From: an uncultured Eubacteriales bacterium | GTDB lineage: Bacteria > Bacillota > Clostridia > Oscillospirales > Acutalibacteraceae | Direction: 5' to 3' | Assembly (NCBI GenBank): GCA_934630515.1 | Contig: CAKTVV010000013.1 | Span: 25,288-89,287, forward strand | Length of the DNA stretch: 64,000 nucleotides | Shown here: piece by piece, positions 60,288-64,000 of the stretch | Numbering within the stretch: position 1 is the stretch's first letter | How the letters are laid out: each line of letters opens with the position of its first letter | Program-made: the position numbers and the translations under genes | The notes under the pieces: model-generated | The model's database searches: none | Told to the model about the DNA's origin: nothing | The model's input: the letters and a program-made list of their open reading frames with translations, nothing else

Positions 60288-61918
60288 GCTTTCGGTATCC
60301 CCAGGCGGAGCGGGCGGCACTGGCGCATATTTCTATGTCGGTGCAGAGCGGAGAATTTGTGGTGATATGCGGCGAATCCGGCTGCGGCAAATCCACTCTG
60401 CTTCGGCTTCTGAAACGGGAGCTGGCGCCGGCGGGGGAGAAAAGCGGCAGCGTTTGCTTCCGGGGTGTGGAGCTGGAACTGCTGGATGCCCGCACTGCCG
60501 CCGGAGACATTGGCTTTGTGCTGCAAAACCCCGATAATCAGATCGTGACCGATAAGGTGTGGCATGAGTTGGCGTTTGGTCTGGAGAATCTGGGGGTTCT
60601 GGCGCCGGTGATCCGCCGCCGTGTGGGGGAGATGGCGAGCTATTTCGGCATCGGCGGCTGGTTTCGCCGCAGCACCGACGAGCTGTCCGGCGGACAGAAG
60701 CAGCTGCTGAATCTGGCGGCGGTTATGGTGATGCAGCCGCAGGTGTTGCTGCTGGACGAGCCCACCAGCCAGCTGGATCCGATCGCCGCTGCGGATTTCA
60801 TTGCTACCCTGCATAAGCTCAACCGGGAGCTGGGCTTGACGATCCTGCTGGTAGAGCATCGGCTGGAGGAGGTGTTTCCTCTGGCCGACCGTGTGCTGCT
60901 GCTGGAGCGGGGGCAGGTGCGGCTGTGGGATACCCCCCGGCGGGTGGGGGCGCTGCTGCCCCCGGAGCATCCGATGGCGCAGGGCTTGCCCAGCGCCGTG
61001 CGGATCTTCGGCGGGCTGGCGGTGGAGGATACCTGCCCGCTGACCGTGCGGGAGGGACGGGACTTTTTGGAACGGCATTTTGTGCCCCGTCCGCCGGTGC
61101 CGCTGCCGGAATATCGCCATAGCGACACTGTGGCGATCGAGCTGAAAAACGCTTGGTTTCGCTATGAGCGGGAGCTGCCGGATGTGCTGCGGGGGGTCAA
61201 TCTGCAGGTCTATGCCGGCGAGTGCTACTGCCTGTTGGGTGGAAACGGCACCGGCAAGACCACGGCTTTACAGGTCATTGCCGGTCTCAATAAGCTGTAC
61301 CGGGGCAAGGTGCTGGTGAACGGCAAGCTGCTCAAGGACTATAAAGGAAATTCCCTTTACAGACAAAATCTGGCGCTTCTGCCGCAGAATCCTCAGACAG
61401 TGTTCCTGCGGGATACGGTGCGGGAGGATCTGGCGGAGATGCTGACAGCGCAGGAGATCCCCCGCAGGGCGCAGGAGGAGAAGATCGCCGCCATGGCGCA
61501 GCGGCTGGGTATTGAATCGCTGCTGGAGCGGCACCCCTACGATCTGAGCGGCGGCGAGCAGCAGACCTGCGCCTTGGCGAAGCTGCTGCTGGCGCAGCCC
61601 CGGATATTGCTGTTGGATGAACCCACCAAGGGACTGGACGCTGCCGCCCGGCAGCGTCTGACGGCGCTGCTGACGGCGCTGCGGCAGCAGGGTATGACGC
61701 TGCTGGTGGTGACCCACGATGTGGAATTTGCCGCCGGATGCGCTGACCGCTGCGGGCTGTTTTTCGATGGCGAGGTGCTGTCCTCCGCTGTGCCGACGGC
61801 GTTTTTTGCGGAAAATACCTTTTATACCACCGCTGCGAACCGGATGGCACGGCGGCTGTTTTCTCAGGCGGTCACCTGCGGGCAGGTGGTGGCGTGCTGC
61901 CGGGAGGAGGAGACATGA
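60260..61918 (+). CDS. Fused ECF ATPases (EcfA1-EcfA2 type)
   Basis: 552 aa with two complete ABC domains. Domain 1: Walker A GESGCGKST, Q-loop VLQNPDNQIV, signature LSGGQKQ, Walker B VLLLDEPTSQLD. Domain 2 (from ~290): Walker A GGNGTGKTT, Q-loop LPQNPQTVF, signature LSGGEQQ, Walker B ILLLDEPTKGLD. In other systems these are two genes. GTG start at 60260 with RBS AAAGGAGG 7 nt upstream, inside ecfT. Powers import by the S component below. Confidence 0.93.
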   Translation: MEILRIEDLSFRYPQAERAALAHISMSVQSGEFVVICGESGCGKSTLLRLLKRELAPAGEKSGSVCFRGVELELLDARTAAGDIGFVLQNPDNQIVTDKVWHELAFGLENLGVLAPVIRRRVGEMASYFGIGGWFRRSTDELSGGQKQLLNLAAVMVMQPQVLLLDEPTSQLDPIAAADFIATLHKLNRELGLTILLVEHRLEEVFPLADRVLLLERGQVRLWDTPRRVGALLPPEHPMAQGLPSAVRIFGGLAVEDTCPLTVREGRDFLERHFVPRPPVPLPEYRHSDTVAIELKNAWFRYERELPDVLRGVNLQVYAGECYCLLGGNGTGKTTALQVIAGLNKLYRGKVLVNGKLLKDYKGNSLYRQNLALLPQNPQTVFLRDTVREDLAEMLTAQEIPRRAQEEKIAAMAQRLGIESLLERHPYDLSGGEQQTCALAKLLLAQPRILLLDEPTKGLDAAARQRLTALLTALRQQGMTLLVVTHDVEFAAGCADRCGLFFDGEVLSSAVPTAFFAENTFYTTAANRMARRLFSQAVTCGQVVACCREEET

Positions 61919-62589
61919 AAAAGTGGCTGTCCTATCTGATCCCGTGCCTGCTGGTGCCGGTGGTGATCGTGCTGGGGGCATCGCTGTTTTCGGATAAGCA
62001 ATATGCGTTTGTTTCTCTGTGCGTGGCGGTGCTGGCGTGCGTGCCGTTTTTTCTGCGGTTTGAGCGACGCACGGATGATACCCGCCGTTTGGTGCTGGTG
62101 GCGGCAATGGTGGCGCTGGCGGTGGTGGGACGCATTCTGTGCGCCCCGCTGCCGGGCTTTAAGCCGGTGACGGCGCTGGTGGTGATCACGGCGCTGTATT
62201 TCGGCAGCGAGGCGGGATTTATGACCGGAGCGCTGGCGGCGGTCATTTCCAATTTCTATTTCGGGCAGGGTCCGTGGACACCCTTTCAGATGTTCAGCTG
62301 GGGTGTGGTGGGGCTGATCGCCGGTTGGCTGGCGGCGCCCCTGCGGCGCAGCCGGGTGCTGCTGGCGCTGTATGGCGTTTTCGCCGGAGTTCTTTATTCA
62401 TTTCTGATGGATATTTGGACGGTGCTGTGGGCGGACGGCCGCTTTAATCTGTCCCGCTATCTGGCGGCGCTGGTGTCCGCCTCTTGGTTTACGGCGGTGT
62501 ACGCCGTGTCCAATGTGGTGTTTCTGCTGCTGTTTTCGGCGCTGATGGACAAGGTGCTGTCCCGTCTGAAATTAAAATACGACCTGTGA
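61915..62589 (+). CDS. ECF transporter substrate-specific (S) component, probable corrinoid
   Basis: 224 aa, about six membrane helices. PGFKPVTALVVITALYFGSEAGFMTGALAAVISNFYFGQGPWTPFQMF region (split: PGFKPVTALVVI and FGQGPWTPFQMF) is typical of S components grouped with cobalamin or cobalt/corrinoid ECF systems. The ATG overlaps the stop of the ATPase gene. Substrate assignment rests mainly on the riboswitch and on the toroid/DUF4430 partners. No terminator is seen before the IS 21 bp downstream, which may have taken it. Confidence 0.85.
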   Translation: MKKWLSYLIPCLLVPVVIVLGASLFSDKQYAFVSLCVAVLACVPFFLRFERRTDDTRRLVLVAAMVALAVVGRILCAPLPGFKPVTALVVITALYFGSEAGFMTGALAAVISNFYFGQGPWTPFQMFSWGVVGLIAGWLAAPLRRSRVLLALYGVFAGVLYSFLMDIWTVLWADGRFNLSRYLAALVSASWFTAVYAVSNVVFLLLFSALMDKVLSRLKLKYDL

Positions 62590-62656
62590 CCGATCCCCGG
62601 ATGCAATCGCTGAAGTGACCCCAAAAAGTTAGACAAAGAATAAGGAAAAAAACTGT

Positions 62657-63556
62657 TCAAGCAACCGAAAGGGCTTGCTGTCTGTGAATCGCAGGCGGCA
62701 AGCCCTTCAGCTTTGCCTTGAGTCTGCGGTTGTTGTAGTAGTCCAGATATGCAATCAGCTCCTGCTTGAAGTGTTCCATCGATTTGAACTCCTGCAAATA
62801 GAACAGCTCACTCTTGAGTAATCCAAAGAAGTTTTCGATCACAGCGTTGTCAAGACAATTTCCTTTGCGGCTCATGCTCTGCCGAATACCCTTCTCACGA
62901 AGCATTCGTTGATACTGCCTGTGCTGGTACTGCCGGCCTTGGTCAGAATGGAGAATCAGATCCGTTCCATCCGGTATCTTCTGAAAGGCCTTGTCCAGCA
63001 TGGTTGTTACCATGCTCAGCGCCGGACGCTCTGAGATTGTGTAGCTGACCAGATCGCTGCTGTGCAGATCAAGAATCGGTGACAAATACAGCTTTTCTCC
63101 GAACAGGCTGAACTCCGTCACATCCGTGACCCATTTCTGACTTGGCTTGTCTGCGTGGAAATTCCGATTCAGCAGATTCGGCGCAATTTTACCCACTTCT
63201 CCCTTATAGGAACGATATTTCTTCATTCGGACACGGCAGACCAGGCCTAATTCCTTCATAAGCCGCTGGACGGTCTTGTGATTCACAGAGAAACCTCGAC
63301 CGTGCAGTGCCGCTGTGATCCGGCGATAGCCGTACCTTCCCTTGTTTTCGTGGTGAATTGCTGTAATTTCATCCTTGACAGACGTGTATTTGTCCACTTT
63401 CTGCATCTGCTTCAAGTGATAATAAAAGGTTGCACGGGGCATTTGAGCGATTGAGAGAAGGAGATTGAGTGCGTGTCTTTGCCTTAGTTCCTGAACTGCC
63501 AGCGTTTTTTGTGCCGGCGTCGCTCGTCTTCCAAAACCAAGGCTTGCAATTTTTTT
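62657..63556 (-). CDS. IS3-family transposase OrfB (copy 2, reached by frameshift)
   Basis: The OrfB frame is open from the slippery A-run (63550-63556) to 62657, 300 codons; an ATG at 63442 gives the 261-aa OrfB alone. HTH_21 (KGRYGYRRITAALHGRG) and DDE integrase core (WVTDVTEF, HSDQGRQYQ, IENFFGLLKSELFY). A -1 slip on AAAAAAA would join OrfA (...AENAYLKK) to IASLGFGRRATPAQKTL of this frame, giving the active OrfAB transposase. Confidence 0.92.
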   Translation of the reverse strand, partial: KKIASLGFGRRATPAQKTLAVQELRQRHALNLLLSIAQMPRATFYYHLKQMQKVDKYTSVKDEITAIHHENKGRYGYRRITAALHGRGFSVNHKTVQRLMKELGLVCRVRMKKYRSYKGEVGKIAPNLLNRNFHADKPSQKWVTDVTEFSLFGEKLYLSPILDLHSSDLVSYTISERPALSMVTTMLDKAFQKIPDGTDLILHSDQGRQYQHRQYQRMLREKGIRQSMSRKGNCLDNAVIENFFGLLKSELFYLQEFKSMEHFKQELIAYLDYYNNRRLKAKLKGLPPAIHRQQALSVA

Positions 63557-63849
63557 AGGTAAGCATTCTCCGCACGCAGCCGCTGGACTTCTGCCAGCAA
63601 ATCTTCTTCTACCTCTTTCGGCAGCTGCTTTGGCGGACGACCCTTGCTCCCGCATCCTCGCCGTTCGACAGCAAAGCCTTCCGAACCTTCTGTCAGGTAG
63701 ATCCGCTCCCAGTCTTGTATCCTGTGATGATCGCTGACCTCAAATTGTCTCGCTGTCTCGCAGCAACTTAACTTTTCCTTTAGCATGGTTTCTACGACCA
63801 GCTTCTTGAATTCCGGTGTGTATCGTTTGTTTGGTGCTCCCTTTGGCAT
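63484..63849 (-). CDS. IS3-family transposase OrfA (copy 2)
   Basis: 121 aa from ATG at 63849 (MPKGAPNKRYTPEFKK); RBS GGGGTGA. Helix-turn-helix (LSCCETARQFEVSDHHRIQDWERIY in two parts: LSCCETARQF and HHRIQDWERIY) binds the IS ends, and a leucine-zipper-like helix (VEEDLLAEVQRLRAENAYLKK) mediates pairing. It ends HKKRWQFRN. The gene that is broken in copy 1 is intact here. Confidence 0.92.
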   Translation of the reverse strand: MPKGAPNKRYTPEFKKLVVETMLKEKLSCCETARQFEVSDHHRIQDWERIYLTEGSEGFAVERRGCGSKGRPPKQLPKEVEEDLLAEVQRLRAENAYLKKLQALVLEDERRRHKKRWQFRN

Positions 63850-63929
63850 AAAAATCACCCCATTTGTTAGACATTATATCACATTGTCTAACAAATGGGG
63901 TCACTTCAATGCCGGGGGTTCGCTTAATA

Positions 63930-63960
63930 AAAATCCCCCGGCGCAGCCGGGGGTATTTCA
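63930..63960 (-). terminator. Hairpin, probably terminator for a minus-strand gene right of the window
   Basis: 8-bp GC stem CCCCCGGC/GCCGGGGG (63935-63942 with 63946-63953). On the minus strand it is followed by ATTTTTATT, a good T-tail; on the plus strand by TATTT. Nothing else was recognised in 63909-64000. Confidence 0.75.
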
Positions 63961-64000
63961 TATGCGGGCAAAGCCCTATGATACTGGCAACGCCTAAAGG

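Larger units (their letters stand above)
62611..63908 (-). mobile_element. IS3-family (IS150-group) insertion sequence, copy 2, apparently intact
   Basis: 1298 bp. Perfect 12-bp outer repeats TGAAGTGACCCC at the left and GGGGTCACTTCA at the right, with GTTAGACAA shared further in. It contains complete orfA and orfB with a seven-A frameshift site. The outer flanks (AATCGC left, ATGCCG right) show no clear target duplication. Same orientation as copy 1 (9340-10637). Confidence 0.93.

Noticed and set aside
9340..63908. Composite transposon bounded by two direct copies of the 1298-bp IS
   Set aside because: The 52 kb between them holds housekeeping genes (spoIVA, scpAB, rpmB, pyk lies just outside), copy 1 is defective, and no target duplication links the outer ends. 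Recombination between copies is possible, mobility as a unit is not credible.

Overview
This is a GC-rich, gene-dense chromosomal stretch of an anaerobic, spore-forming member of the Clostridia, most likely the Oscillospirales/Oscillospiraceae group. The evidence is strong AGGAGG-type ribosome binding sites, TTGACA/TATAAT promoters with 16-18 bp spacing, and sporulation genes (spoIVA, a SpoIVFA/SpoIVFB-like pair, bofA, ytfJ, a LysM-GH18 spore-type hydrolase). It also has a two-gene SUF-like iron-sulfur system, ECF transport, and biotin-dependent decarboxylase parts. The taxonomic placement is inferred from gene content. No rRNA, tRNA or CRISPR array was seen.

Layout. 1-4.3 kb: two secreted, membrane-anchored carbohydrate-related proteins (one cut by the window edge, one GH26-like with a discoidin-type domain) and a metallophosphoesterase. 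4.3-9.2 kb: pyk, an alanyl-tRNA editing protein, a DUF2508-bofA pair, yebC and a YgjV-like membrane protein. 9.34-11.07 kb: an IS3-family element (1298 bp) nested in the remnant of a second IS3-family element. 11.1-17.5 kb: SGNH hydrolase, LysM-GH18 hydrolase, a small Cys-rich protein, a PadR/HAAS-domain operon, a DUF554 protein, a GNAT and a serine hydrolase. 17.6-24.1 kb: PHP and DHH phosphoesterases, a split transketolase, a MATE exporter, an RluA-type pseudouridine synthase and apt. 24.3-30.6 kb: an arabinose-polymer module (GH51, AraC regulator, GH127, DUF4091 protein) in which the regulator and the GH127 gene each carry one in-frame stop. 30.6-40.5 kb: Na/Pi cotransporter, ABC exporter, rpmB, then a site-2-protease/scpA/scpB/DUF2953/ytfJ/carboxypeptidase/rluB run. 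40.6-45.1 kb: biotin carrier plus decarboxylase alpha subunit, and an unknown membrane protein followed by SufC- and SufB-like proteins. 45.2-47.9 kb: an internally deleted IS sitting in the loop of a terminator, and a CapD-type sugar epimerase/dehydratase. 48.2-51.3 kb: spoIVA and the SpoIVFA/SpoIVFB-like pair.

The most striking region is 51.37-62.59 kb. A good promoter leads into a cobalamin riboswitch with its own terminator. This is followed by seven tightly packed genes: a 1266-aa secreted protein with GLUG-type repeats and an alpha/alpha-toroid; a secreted Ig-like plus DUF4430 protein; a second secreted toroid protein; a small DUF4430 protein; and then EcfT, a double-ATPase EcfA fusion and an ECF S component. 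Toroid plus DUF4430-like beta domain is the domain pair of animal intrinsic factor and transcobalamin, so this looks like a B12-controlled, surface-exposed, multi-protein corrinoid capture system feeding an ECF importer. A second full-length copy of the 1298-bp IS closes the window at 62.6-63.9 kb.
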